A DNA stretch of 43,287 nucleotides, taken from NCBI GenBank assembly GCA_002050165.1, contig MWSW01000015.1:1-43287 (forward strand). Reading direction: 5' to 3'. This stretch comes from Candidatus Tepidiaquacellales bacterium OLB4/UTCHB1. GTDB lineage: Bacteria > Bacteroidota > Ignavibacteria > Tepidaquicellales > Tepidaquicellaceae. The stretch's first letter is position 1. Each line of letters opens with the position of its first letter. The notes beneath the pieces were generated by a model. That model saw only the letters and a list, made by a program, of their open reading frames with translations. It did no database searches and was not told where the DNA came from. The translations under genes and the position numbers were made by a program. Of the stretch, positions 25,980-34,735 are shown in pieces.

Positions 25980-27425
25980 TTACCCGACGCTACCTTCGAG
26001 CGAAATTGCAAGCAGTTTCTGCGCTTCAACAGCAAATTCCATCGGTAACTGGTTCAATACTTCTTTTGCGAAGCCATTTACGAGCAATGTAACCGCATCC
26101 TCCTCGGAAATTCCCCTTTGCTGGCAATAGAACATGATGTCTTCACCAAGTTTTGATGTTGTTGCTTCATGTTCGACAATAGCCGATTTATTTTCGATTT
26201 CGAAATACGGAAATGTGTGAGCGCCACAACGATCGGTCATTAGCAGGGAGTCGCACTGCGAATAGTTCCTCGCGTTCTCGGCTCGTTTTGAAACCTTGAC
26301 GAGACCCCTGTAACTGTTATTGCTTTTACCCGCTGAAATACCTTTCGAGACGATCCTGCTTTTTGTGTTTTTTCCGATGTGATACATTTTTGTACCGGTA
26401 TCAGCCTGTTGGTGATTATTGGTTACTGCAACGGAATAAAATTCACCGATTGAATTATCACCTTTAAGTAAAACGCTCGGATATTTCCAGGTAATTGACG
26501 ATCCGGTTTCAACCTGTGTCCAACTAATTTTTGAATTATTACCGGCGCAAATACCACGCTTTGTAACGAAGTTATATATTCCGCCGTTGCCATCCTTGTC
26601 GCCCGGATACCAGTTCTGTACTGTTGAATATTTTATTTCCGCATTTTCGTGTGCAATAAGTTCGACAACCGCAGCATGAAGCTGGTTTTCATCGCGCATC
26701 GGAGCAGTACAGCCCTCAAGGTATGAAACGTAACTTCCCTCATCCGCTATTATAAGAGTTCGTTCAAACTGTCCGGTATTTTCAGCGTTAATCCGGAAAT
26801 ATGTTGATAGCTCCATCGGACATCGCACACCTTTCGGTATATAAACAAACGATCCGTCCGAGTAAACGGATGAATTCAGTGCGGCAAAATAATTATCCGT
26901 TACAGGTACAACCGAACCAAGATATTTTTTTACAAGGTCTGGATGTTCTCTTACCGCTTCGCTTATTGAACTGAAAATTATTCCAAGCTCCTTTAGCTTT
27001 TCTTTATATGTAGTAATAACTGAAACACTGTCTAACACGGCGTCAACTGCAACTCCGGCAAGTACCATTTGTTCTTCAAGCGGAATTCCGAGCTTGTCGT
27101 AAGTTTTCTTTATCTCCGGGTCAAGATCGTCAATGCTCTCAAGTTTTGGTTTTGATTTGGGAGCTGCATAATAAATTATATCCTGATAATCAATCGGCGG
27201 ATACTTTACGTTCGGCCACTTCGGTTCATCCATCGTTAACCAGTGCCTGTAAGCCTTTAACCGCCATTCGAGCAACCAATCGGGCTCATTCTTCTTTTTT
27301 GAAATGAACCGTATCGTATCTTCGTTCAATCCTTTCGGTAAAGTCTCCTGTTCAATATCGGAAACAAATCCGTATTTGTACTCCTTACCGGTAACTTCAT
27401 CTAAAATTTGATCCTGTTCGCTCAT
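25980..27425 (-). CDS. sufB: Fe-S cluster assembly protein SufB
   Basis: The scaffold subunit on which clusters form. 481 residues with the expected N-terminal region, the beta-helix core ([38 protein letters not shown]), the conserved NCxS-type region ([11 protein letters not shown], with the functional Cys) and ALLVNGF-type C-terminus ([14 protein letters not shown]). It is first in the operon. An IscR-type operator lies 25-37 bp before its start codon. The AT-rich region upstream is shared with the divergent LOG-family gene 270 bp away. Confidence 0.97.
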   Translation of the reverse strand: MSEQDQILDEVTGKEYKYGFVSDIEQETLPKGLNEDTIRFISKKKNEPDWLLEWRLKAYRHWLTMDEPKWPNVKYPPIDYQDIIYYAAPKSKPKLESIDDLDPEIKKTYDKLGIPLEEQMVLAGVAVDAVLDSVSVITTYKEKLKELGIIFSSISEAVREHPDLVKKYLGSVVPVTDNYFAALNSSVYSDGSFVYIPKGVRCPMELSTYFRINAENTGQFERTLIIADEGSYVSYLEGCTAPMRDENQLHAAVVELIAHENAEIKYSTVQNWYPGDKDGNGGIYNFVTKRGICAGNNSKISWTQVETGSSITWKYPSVLLKGDNSIGEFYSVAVTNNHQQADTGTKMYHIGKNTKSRIVSKGISAGKSNNSYRGLVKVSKRAENARNYSQCDSLLMTDRCGAHTFPYFEIENKSAIVEHEATTSKLGEDIMFYCQQRGISEEDAVTLLVNGFAKEVLNQLPMEFAVEAQKLLAISLEGSVG

Positions 27426-27443
27426 GTTAATTAAAATTTCATT

Positions 27444-27468
27444 AAACTGGACTAAAATAGTCGTATTT
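27444..27468 (-). promoter_or_regulatory. IscR/Rrf2-type operator upstream of sufBCD
   Basis: The core GACTAAAATAGTC is a perfect palindrome (5-bp arms, 3-nt centre) and matches the core of the IscR type-1 consensus GACTRWWWYAGTC; the flanks AAACTG and GTATT are also close. The position 25-37 bp before the sufB start would overlap the promoter or transcription start. I infer control by an Fe-S-sensing Rrf2-family repressor coded outside the window. Confidence 0.7.
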
Positions 27469-27695
27469 GTTAAAAATTAAAAGTCTAATAAATTTTGAAA
27501 TTCCGGAATTACCCTTTCGACTTCGAATGGAAATTTATTAACATTAAACCATAAGGAAATCTTTAATAACTTAATTTTCAATTTTGAACTTTACAGCTTA
27601 GTAGTTAATGTTCTGAGCGCTGTAGTAAAATGAAAAAGTTTACACAGTTTAATAAACCATAATTTACAAAGGATAAAATTTAAACTTTAAGAGAA

Positions 27696-28247
27696 GTGAA
27701 TAAAACCAAGAATAAAAATCTCTGCGTATTTTGCGGCTCCAAAAATGGTCGGGATATATCGTATTCAGTATTTTCACAGAAGGTAGGGAAGGAATTGGCT
27801 AAAAGGAACATTGGGCTTGTATATGGCGGTGGGAACATTGGATTGATGGGAGATATTTCAAATGAAGTTTTAAAATACAACGGCAAGGTTACCGGAGTTA
27901 TACCTGAATTTATGCGCGATAAAGAGCTCGCAAATAATGGCATTACCGAATTAATTGTAGTAAATACGATGCATGACCGCAAGTTTAAGATGACGGAATT
28001 GTCTGACGGGTTCATTGTTTTGCCCGGAGGGATAGGAACGATGGATGAGTTTTTTGAAATCTGGACGTGGACTCAACTTGGGTTAATCAGCAAACCTATC
28101 GGGATTATGAACTACAAGGGATTCTACGACCCGTTAAAAGAATTTATTGATAAATTGAACAGCGAAGGTTTTCTAAGCGAACGGACTTTGGAGCTTGTAT
28201 CCTGGGGCGATAAGATAGAGATTCTCCTCGATGAAATGGGATTTTAA
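27696..28247 (+). CDS. LOG-family protein (cytokinin riboside 5'-monophosphate phosphoribohydrolase)
   Basis: A 183-residue Rossmann-like hydrolase. Motifs: CVFCGSKNG at the first strand, YGGGNIGLMG, the diagnostic PGGIGTMDEFFE, and DRKFKM before it. The family cleaves nucleoside 5'-monophosphates to base and ribose 5-phosphate; in bacteria the physiological substrate is often simple AMP-like nucleotides. The start is GTG and gives the expected length. It is divergent from sufB with a 270-bp AT-rich gap. No neighbour suggests a specific pathway. Confidence 0.92.
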   Translation: MNKTKNKNLCVFCGSKNGRDISYSVFSQKVGKELAKRNIGLVYGGGNIGLMGDISNEVLKYNGKVTGVIPEFMRDKELANNGITELIVVNTMHDRKFKMTELSDGFIVLPGGIGTMDEFFEIWTWTQLGLISKPIGIMNYKGFYDPLKEFIDKLNSEGFLSERTLELVSWGDKIEILLDEMGF

Positions 28248-28449
28248 AACAGCATTTTTCGGTAACGGAAATACAACGGAATAAATATTATGCAAACTTG
28301 CAATAGGGGACAGTTCCGACTGACTTTGTACACTAAAATTACCTGATGCAATTAAACATAAGTTACTCCGATTTAATGCAGGTTGTTATAAATTGAAACT
28401 TGAATTCAAAAAATTGAAATTAAGCATTTAAATTAATTAATATTCGATT
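28248..28449. other. Intergenic region, possible REP-like fragment
   Basis: No gene seen. ATAGGGGACAGTTCCGACTG (28304-28323) resembles short sequences that often flank Y1/RAYT-type transposase genes in other genomes. No transposase is near, so it may be a remnant or chance. Confidence 0.25.
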
Positions 28450-28809
28450 ATGGAAATTACGGGCAGAATACATCTCATTTACGATACACAAACAATTAAA
28501 GACACGTTCAGAAAGAGGGAGTTTATTTTGAATTATATTTCTGATAACCCGGACTACCCTCAATATTTAAAGTTTGAATTTATTCAGGACAATTGTTCTA
28601 TGCTTGACAATTTCAGTGTAGGTGACGAGGTAAAAGTTTCGTTCGATCTTCGTGGCAGGAAATGGATAAATCCAAAACAGGAAGAGGTTTATTTCAATAC
28701 ACTTCAGGCATGGCGAATCGTGAAAATCTCAGACGCGGAAGAGCATCCGGCTGATAAAGATGTTGATAGCGATATTCCTCTAACTGAAGACGATGATTTG
28801 CCGTTCTGA
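28450..28809 (+). CDS. DUF3127 OB-fold protein with SSB-like acidic tail
   Basis: A 119-residue protein of the DUF3127 family, thought to be an OB-fold related to single-stranded DNA-binding proteins. The central motif is LRGRKWINPKQEEVYFNTLQ followed by AWRIVKI. The last residues, TEDDDLPF, are very like the DDDIPF tail by which SSB recruits replication and repair proteins. This supports a ssDNA-related role or at least binding to SSB-tail partners. No neighbours are co-transcribed. I cannot tell whether it binds DNA. Confidence 0.85.
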   Translation: MEITGRIHLIYDTQTIKDTFRKREFILNYISDNPDYPQYLKFEFIQDNCSMLDNFSVGDEVKVSFDLRGRKWINPKQEEVYFNTLQAWRIVKISDAEEHPADKDVDSDIPLTEDDDLPF

Positions 28810-29232
28810 GATAATCTTTTTTTTAGGTTAATAGCAACTCTTTAACTGAAAGTTTTTAAAATTTCCGTTAATATTGGACCAGAAATCCGCCAATAGAAAA
28901 CGATTTGTAACCTCTACTTCTTAATGATTTCAGATAGTTTCATTAATTCTAATTTACAACCCGAAAAGTAAATAGTAAACCTTCTGCAAAAACCGTCAAA
29001 GTTTCACATATCTCCGGAATTTGCCGTACGAATTAAGCTCGATTTTACCGAATGGTGAGAGATGACATTTAGCGGTAGCAGTTCACGATTCAGGAGTAAA
29101 AAGATATTTCGGTAAAAAGTTGTATCTAACCGGAATATAATCCGAACTGTTTCACGGTATTACAACAAAACAATTGAACACGTCTGAATCAAAGGCTTAT
29201 CGTCGGACAGAAGTTTGAACTTGTTATAAAAA
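28810..29232. other. 423-bp region without a supported gene
   Basis: AT-rich. Short stretches look weakly coding (for example HLAVAVHDSGVKRYFG near 29067) but are cut by stops in every frame. No terminator, repeat or RNA gene is visible. It probably contains the promoter of the DUF1028 gene and possibly decayed sequence. Confidence 0.3.
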
Positions 29233-30267
29233 ATGATAAATAATTTTAAAAATAAACTAACAGGGATCATGAAAATTCTCTTTGTATTTTTACTTCCGAT
29301 CTTAATTGTTAATCGGGTTTATTCTCAGGATACTTTTTCAATTGTAGCAGTTGACCCATTGACAGGTGAAGTCGGGAGTGCCGGTGCTTCATGTATCGGG
29401 GGGAGTATAATATTAAGCGATGTTATACCCGGAATCGGAGCAATTCATACCCAGTCGTACTGGAATGCGGCAAACCAAAATTATGCGCACCAATTAATGC
29501 TCTCCGGATACTCTCCACAACAAATAATAGATTCGCTAATAGCATGGGATACTCAGGGAAATCCGTCAGTCAGGCAATATGCGATAGTTGACCTTGTTAA
29601 CGGCGGCAGGTCGAAAGGTTTCACCGGGTCAGATTGTTTCGATTACAAGAATCACATTGAGGGACCGACTTATTGCATAGCCGGAAATATTTTACTCGGA
29701 CAAAAAGTGCTCGATTCAATGGAGGCGCGATTTTTAAATTCAACCGGCTCGCTTGCAGACAAGCTCATGGCAGCTTTACAGGGAGCAAAAATGTCAGGCG
29801 CAGATACAAGGTGCAGTCAATATGGAACCTCATCGCTTTCCGCATTTATCAGAGTCGGAAGAGTTAAGGACACGACCGGAATTTTATATCTCAACCTCAA
29901 TGTAAACAGCGTAACCCCTGGAGTTGAACCAATTGATTCATTGCAGGTATTGTTTGATCAGTGGAGTTTGACAGGCATTAATAATTCCAAAGGGGATTTA
30001 CCGGGTCTGTTTTATCTTGCGCAGAATTTTCCGAATCCTTTCAACCCTGAAACTACGATTCAATTCAGGGTTCATGTAAACTCGTTTGTGAAAATATCGG
30101 TGTTCGATGTAAACGGTAAATCGGTAGGGGTAATTATCAATGGAGAATATAAAGCCGGAAATTACAGTGTGCAGTGGGATGGTAGCAATTACCCAAGCGG
30201 AATATATTTTTATAGAATGGAAACGGAAAAATTTTCTGAAGTAAAGCGAATGTTACTTTTAAAGTGA
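29233..30267 (+). CDS. DUF1028 (Ntn-hydrolase-like) protein with T9SS sorting domain
   Basis: A 344-residue secreted protein. A signal peptide ends at VYSQ (residue 32 from this start; an ATG at 29269 would give a more compact signal). The DUF1028 domain follows directly: TFSIVAVDPLTGEVGSAGAS, then GAIHTQSYWN, GRSKGFTGSDC, YCIAGNILLG and GADTRCSQYG. The family has an Ntn-hydrolase-like fold and is suspected to be a hydrolase, often linked to amidase or peptidoglycan functions. The last 75 residues are a T9SS sorting domain (AQNFPNPFNPETTI to KRMLLLK). Fusing DUF1028 to a T9SS signal places this probable enzyme at the cell surface. Confidence 0.9.
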   Translation: MINNFKNKLTGIMKILFVFLLPILIVNRVYSQDTFSIVAVDPLTGEVGSAGASCIGGSIILSDVIPGIGAIHTQSYWNAANQNYAHQLMLSGYSPQQIIDSLIAWDTQGNPSVRQYAIVDLVNGGRSKGFTGSDCFDYKNHIEGPTYCIAGNILLGQKVLDSMEARFLNSTGSLADKLMAALQGAKMSGADTRCSQYGTSSLSAFIRVGRVKDTTGILYLNLNVNSVTPGVEPIDSLQVLFDQWSLTGINNSKGDLPGLFYLAQNFPNPFNPETTIQFRVHVNSFVKISVFDVNGKSVGVIINGEYKAGNYSVQWDGSNYPSGIYFYRMETEKFSEVKRMLLLK

Positions 30268-30337
30268 CAAAAGGTCTATGCAAAATTGCTTGTAAAAATT
30301 TCGGTTGAAAGGTTGCGATTAAAATTTATAATTTTGA

Positions 30338-31378
30338 ATGATGACAGATACTGACATAATGTATAAAGCTTTACTCAGGCGGGACACTGAATTTACGGGA
30401 ATTTTTTTTGTTGGCGTAAAAACGACAGGAATTTTTTGTAAACCTACCTGCACGGCTAAAAAACCCAAAAAAGAAAATGTAGAATTTTTCAATTCAGTGA
30501 AGGAAGCGCTGGATAACGGTTATCGTCCCTGTAAAATTTGTAAACCGTTAAGTGATAGCAGTATTGTTCCTCACAAAATAAGGAGATTACTAAAGAAACT
30601 TGAATCAAACGGGTATAAAAAAATTTCGGATCATGAAATTCGAAAAGAGGGGATTGATCCGGTAAGTGTTAGAAAGTGGTTTGTAAAAAAACATGGTTTG
30701 ACGTTTCAGGCGTTTCAGAGGATGATGAGAATTAACATTGCTTTTAAAAAAATAAGGGAAGGTTCAAAAGTAATTGATGCAGCGTACGACAGTGGTTATG
30801 AATCGCTTAGCGGTTTTAACGAAGCATACAGGAAGATCCTGAAAACATCGCCAACTAAGTCGTGTTCAAAATTAATAATCAACATTAAAAGGATTTCTAC
30901 CCCGCTTGGAACAATGTTCATAGCCGGAACTGAGAAAGAAATTTGTCTGGTTGAATTCACAGACAGGAGAATGCTGGAAAGTGAATTCATTGATTTATCG
31001 AAGAGGATGAATGCAGAAATTATTTACGGTGAAAATAAAATTATCAATAAAGCAGAAAAGCAACTAACAGAATATTTCAATGGCAGGCGAAAAAAATTCA
31101 CAGTTCCACTTTTAACACCTGGGACCGAATTTCGTAAACGAGTATGGAAAGAATTGATTAAAATTCCCTATGCTAAAACCATATCATACAAACAACAGGC
31201 AACAAACATCGGAAAGCCTGAAGCGGTGCGGGCTGTAGCATCGGCAAACGGACACAATAGAATCGCAATCATAATTCCGTGTCACAGAGTCGTTGGTGAA
31301 AATGGTCACCTCACCGGATACGGCGGTGGGGTTTGGAGAAAGAAATGGCTAATTGAGCTTGAACAAAAAAATAAATAA
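30338..31378 (+). CDS. ada: Bifunctional DNA repair methyltransferase / transcriptional activator Ada
   Basis: Repairs methylphosphotriesters and O6-methylguanine and, once methylated, activates adaptive-response genes. 346 residues with all three parts: the N-terminal zinc domain with Cys34, Cys38, Cys65 and Cys68 (FCKPTC and CKICKP); an AraC-type HTH region (about 85-180, LTFQAFQRMMRINIAFKKIR, SGYESLSGFNEAYR); and the C-terminal O6-alkylguanine transferase with the PCHRV box (acceptor Cys315) and ASANGHNRIAIIIPCHRVVG. No alkB or alkA follows. It ends just before a bidirectional terminator. Confidence 0.95.
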   Translation: MMTDTDIMYKALLRRDTEFTGIFFVGVKTTGIFCKPTCTAKKPKKENVEFFNSVKEALDNGYRPCKICKPLSDSSIVPHKIRRLLKKLESNGYKKISDHEIRKEGIDPVSVRKWFVKKHGLTFQAFQRMMRINIAFKKIREGSKVIDAAYDSGYESLSGFNEAYRKILKTSPTKSCSKLIINIKRISTPLGTMFIAGTEKEICLVEFTDRRMLESEFIDLSKRMNAEIIYGENKIINKAEKQLTEYFNGRRKKFTVPLLTPGTEFRKRVWKELIKIPYAKTISYKQQATNIGKPEAVRAVASANGHNRIAIIIPCHRVVGENGHLTGYGGGVWRKKWLIELEQKNK

Positions 31379-31405
31379 AAAAACCCTGCCGAAGCAGGGT
31401 TTTTT
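31378..31405. terminator. Bidirectional terminator between ada and the barrel gene
   Basis: Perfect 12-bp stem AAAAAACCCTGC / GCAGGGTTTTTT with a 4-nt CGAA loop and T runs on both strands. It serves ada on the plus strand and the convergent barrel gene on the minus strand. Confidence 0.88.
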
Positions 31406-31426
31406 GTTCTAATGTTCAGGAATTGT

Positions 31427-31975
31427 TTAGAATCTGTAGTTCACGCCGGCGTATCCGCCCATGTAACTTGTTGATGACCCTTCGGTAAATATGTTATGAA
31501 ATTTTACCTTTCCTACGAAATTCATTATCGGGCTGATTGGTACCTCTAAACCTGCACCACCGTTAATCCCGAAATCAGTGCTTGAAGCTGAAATGTCACC
31601 GATCATCGTAGAAACGCTCGAACTTGAACTGTAAATACCTGCGCCGACTTCACCGATGAATGAAGCACCACCAAAATTATATGTATATCTCGGACCCACG
31701 GTTGCCTCGATTATATGTGAGGAAACACCGTCTGTTTTCGGGGCGAGGAAGTTGTAAGCGCCGTTTCCATATACTGACCAATTTTTATCAATTGTATATT
31801 GAATATCAACACCGACATTTCCGCTTGCATTGTTTGCGTCACCGAAAGAACCAACGGGTAAAGTTCCACCACCGTAAACTGTTACCTTAACGGGGCTTGT
31901 TTGCGCGTTAGAAACATTCGAGATAATAAAGAAAGACATGAGCAATACAACTGAAAAATAAAACAGGTTTTTCAT
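31427..31975 (-). CDS. Outer-membrane beta-barrel protein
   Basis: A 182-residue protein with a signal peptide cleaved after SNAQ (residue 25). The mature part shows regular amphipathic strands rich in Gly, Tyr and Ser (VTVYGGGTLPVG, VGPRYTYNFGG, INGGAGLEVPI) and ends in YAGVNYRF, with a terminal aromatic residue as recognised by the BAM machinery. Small eight-stranded OmpA/OmpW-like barrels have this size. Function unknown. A good Shine-Dalgarno (AAAGGAGAAA) precedes the start. Confidence 0.85.
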   Translation of the reverse strand: MKNLFYFSVVLLMSFFIISNVSNAQTSPVKVTVYGGGTLPVGSFGDANNASGNVGVDIQYTIDKNWSVYGNGAYNFLAPKTDGVSSHIIEATVGPRYTYNFGGASFIGEVGAGIYSSSSSVSTMIGDISASSTDFGINGGAGLEVPISPIMNFVGKVKFHNIFTEGSSTSYMGGYAGVNYRF

Positions 31976-32333
31976 TTTTTGATTTTCTCCTTTAGTTTAA
32001 AGTTATTTTATGTAACAAACTTTCGATTGTTTAAATTGTTCCGATAGATTCAACAATTTTTTCAATTAAGTTTTCTCAATAAGAAAACTTTTTTAAAAAT
32101 GAAATTGTCTCAAAGTTAAGCAAATAAAAATTAATCTTCCATGACACAGAAAAAATTTTTGGTCTAGATAACGTGTGGAAAGGTAACGTTAGGTTTAAAA
32201 ATTTAAACAATAAAATTGATTGAAACTCTTTTATATAAAGATTGATAAAAGTACAGACCGGAAATAAAGTATTTATGAATAATGGGTAATAGAGTACTAA
32301 AAATTTTTAAGGTTTTCTAATCAAACTTTTTTT
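31976..32333. other. AT-rich region upstream of the barrel gene
   Basis: No gene seen. A hairpin AAGTTTTCT / AGAAAACTT followed by TTTT lies at 32068-32094. It could be a terminator for weak plus-strand transcription or part of the barrel gene's leader. The rest is featureless. Confidence 0.3.
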
Positions 32334-32560
32334 ATGTTTGATATATACATACCGGATAAATCAAAAGGGTTATTGACAATTATTTTTCACGTTACTTTGC
32401 TGACTATAAAGTAGAATTATATGATTTAGCCGATTTACTTGATTGTAGTGTTGCATTTGTCAACAGGCAACTTTCTGCCCATCGCTGGTACAAAATACCG
32501 ATTCATTCTAATACGAAAGGAACCATCAGGTTTTTCAGGACGACAAAGGTTGTTATTTGA
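32334..32560 (+). pseudogene. Small HTH (excisionase/MerR-like) gene interrupted by a frameshift
   Basis: ATG opens MFDIYIPDKSKG. A -1 shift at AAAAGGG (32363-32369) then gives a frame of about 66 codons with no start of its own: IDNYFSRYFADYKVELYDLA, continuing through DLLDCSVAFVNRQLSAHRWY to IRFFRTTKVVI. ELYDLADLLDCSVAFVNRQL reads like a helix-turn-helix of the HTH_17 type, followed by a basic Arg-Phe-Phe-Arg strand. The joined product would be about 76 residues. It overlaps the 3' end of the convergent BNR/T9SS gene by 8 bp. It is a recent pseudogene or, less likely, uses programmed frameshifting. Confidence 0.55.
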
Positions 32561-33797
32561 CAAGTACCATCCGCCTTGTTTGGATATAATTTCCCACTTC
32601 AAGTTTGTAGAAATATACACCGCTTGGGAGAGACGAGGTATGAAACGAATAGTTATATGTACCCGGACTTAGGATTTCATTAACGAGTTCAGCTATTATC
32701 TTACCGGACACGTCAAATACAATAAGTTTTGTGTTCCCGGTAACAGCTATATCAAAGCTTATGTTAGTCACAGGATTGAACGGATTAGGATAATTCTGGC
32801 GTAATGAATGTTCAGATGGGAGAATCTCGGATGTTTGTTTGACGTTGACAATTTCCGAAAGACCTCGTCTATAAACACCTTTGCCGATTGTCCCGGCAAA
32901 CAAATAATCATTTGATATCAACAAGGTTCTTACATTTAAAGTGTCCAACCCCTCGTTCTTTTGTACCCAACTTAAGCCGTTGTCTTTAGATAAAAAAATC
33001 CCACCTGTTTCAGTACCGGCAAATATGTTTTCACCACTAATTGTGATAGATCTTACTCGTTGATTGTTCAAGGATGTTTGTGTCCAGTTCGCGCCGTTGT
33101 TTGAAGACATGAAAATTCCTGTACCATAAGTCCCGGCATAGATTTTATCTCCACTAACAGCTATTGACATAATACTTCGATTGCTTAATCCTAAAAATGA
33201 CCAGGTTGCACCAAAATCTGATGAATGATATACTCCTCCTGCACTATTGCCATTAAACACCAAGCCAGCATATATTCTGTTTTCGTTGATACAAATTGAC
33301 TCGACATCAGGATTAGTAAGAGGTGTATTTGACCAGTTAATACCATTATCGGAAGACACATAAACGCCACCCGGATAAACACACCCCCAGGTACCGGCAA
33401 ATACATAGTTTTCAATTACTGCAAGTGCAGGAATTAATCGTTCGTTGAACGAGGTTTGTATCCAGCTTACTCCATTATCAGTTGAGCGATATACACCACT
33501 TGAATTATTACAAAAATCGTAAACTGAGGTATATACGTAATTGTCGTTTGCTGCGACAGAAATAGTATATAAATTTCCTAATGATGTCTGAAACCACTCA
33601 ATTCCATTATTTGTAGATTTATATACACCATTAAATACTGAAACATAATAATTATCCCCACTTACTGCCATAGACGAAATATATTTATCATTCCCCAGAC
33701 CATTCGACATTTGCTCCCATTGAGCTTTACTTTCATCCGAAAAGAAAATGAAATTTATCAATAACGAAATGCAAAATACAAAAATCATTTTTTTCAT
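32553..33797 (-). CDS. BNR-repeat (sialidase-like propeller) protein with T9SS sorting domain
   Basis: A 414-residue secreted protein. Signal peptide to about residue 25 (ESKAQ). Six BNR/Asp-box motifs of the S-x-(D/N)-x-G-x-x-W type are spaced regularly across residues 60-300 (STNNGIEW, STDNGVSW, SSDNGINW, SSDFGATW, SSNNGANW, SKDNGLSW), as in sialidase-type and Ycf48-type propellers. No catalytic sialidase residues are evident, so binding or structural use is likelier. A T9SS sorting domain ends the protein (RQNYPNPFNPVTNI to RRMVLVK). Confidence 0.9.
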   Translation of the reverse strand: MKKMIFVFCISLLINFIFFSDESKAQWEQMSNGLGNDKYISSMAVSGDNYYVSVFNGVYKSTNNGIEWFQTSLGNLYTISVAANDNYVYTSVYDFCNNSSGVYRSTDNGVSWIQTSFNERLIPALAVIENYVFAGTWGCVYPGGVYVSSDNGINWSNTPLTNPDVESICINENRIYAGLVFNGNSAGGVYHSSDFGATWSFLGLSNRSIMSIAVSGDKIYAGTYGTGIFMSSNNGANWTQTSLNNQRVRSITISGENIFAGTETGGIFLSKDNGLSWVQKNEGLDTLNVRTLLISNDYLFAGTIGKGVYRRGLSEIVNVKQTSEILPSEHSLRQNYPNPFNPVTNISFDIAVTGNTKLIVFDVSGKIIAELVNEILSPGTYNYSFHTSSLPSGVYFYKLEVGNYIQTRRMVLVK

Positions 33798-33845
33798 TTT
33801 TCAAAAACTACTTCTATTATGTTAGAATTTCGTATAATTTTATTT

Positions 33846-34376
33846 TTAATCCTCTTGAAATTCAACACCACCGAAATCACATTTTCCACCTATGGTTTCA
33901 TATACATATACTCTAACAACCTCGTTTGGAGGTAGTGGGTAACTAAAACTTGTTGAACCAGAATAAATTTTTCTATCGTAAGTTTCAATACAAACCGATC
34001 GTAAGTATGAGCAATTAGTACTACACCAAGGAAGTACAGCACCCATTGCAGTTGGATTTGAGCCACCTGTAATGTAAGAACAATAATATGAATTATTATT
34101 ACAATCTGTACCTGAATGAGTAACTTTAGCTTTGTAAATAGTGGAGTAGTCAAACTCTGTTTCTGAGTTCATGAAAAATATGTATAAACATAAATGTTCT
34201 CCCTTACCGTCATTACAATAAGTAGGGATAGGACATTTATCTGGTTGAGCGTTACATCCACTGAGATTACCCACTTCAAAATTTTTGTTAATGTCAGTTT
34301 CTGTAATATCACATGATATTAAATATTACATCGCAATAAAGAAAACAGTATTTGCGATTACAATTATTTTTTTCAT
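33846..34376 (-). pseudogene. Cysteine-rich lipoprotein gene with a stop codon inside its signal peptide
   Basis: Read from the ATG at the right edge, the frame gives MKKIIVIANTVFFIAM, then TAA, then YLISCDITETDINKNFEVGN and on through the whole protein. MKK plus a hydrophobic stretch plus LISC is a standard lipoprotein signal with lipobox, so the TAA is a point nonsense mutation in an otherwise open 177-codon gene (TTA to TAA is the simplest change). Internal restart at the GTG 34 codons in would give a 142-residue protein without export signal. The mature region has many Cys (CNAQPDKC, YCND, CNNNSYYCSY, WCSTNCSY, KCDFGG), as expected for an exported disulfide-rich protein. Family unknown. 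Confidence 0.75.
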
Positions 34377-34735
34377 GATTTGTTTTTTGGGTTTATATCT
34401 AAAATAATTTACAAATACTATGATTTATGTCACATTATTTAAATTAATTATATGAGGTGATAATGCTATTTATCCTGACAATAGAATCTTGCAGCTGACG
34501 ATACCTGATAACTGCTAAAACATTTTTTGACTAAAAATATTAAATCATTTTAACCTAATTGTACGGATGGTAAACGTAACGAACCTGGATGAATTTTATA
34601 TTACCAATTGGAAATGCTGGGATGAAACTGCTGAACTGCATTTGAATACAGATTTTTAAAAATTGAAAGAATTTCCGGAAGGTTACAAAAACAAACTCCC
34701 ATTACTATTTTTCATTAAAAGCTTATAAACAATAA
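34377..34735. other. 359-bp region without a supported gene
   Basis: AT-rich. A 30-codon frame from 34567 (MVNVTNLDEFYITNWKCWDE, then ending at TAA) continues in frame after the stop as KLKEFPEGYKNKLPLLFFIK; it may be a degraded small gene. It probably holds the proS promoter. No terminator or repeat seen. Confidence 0.3.
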
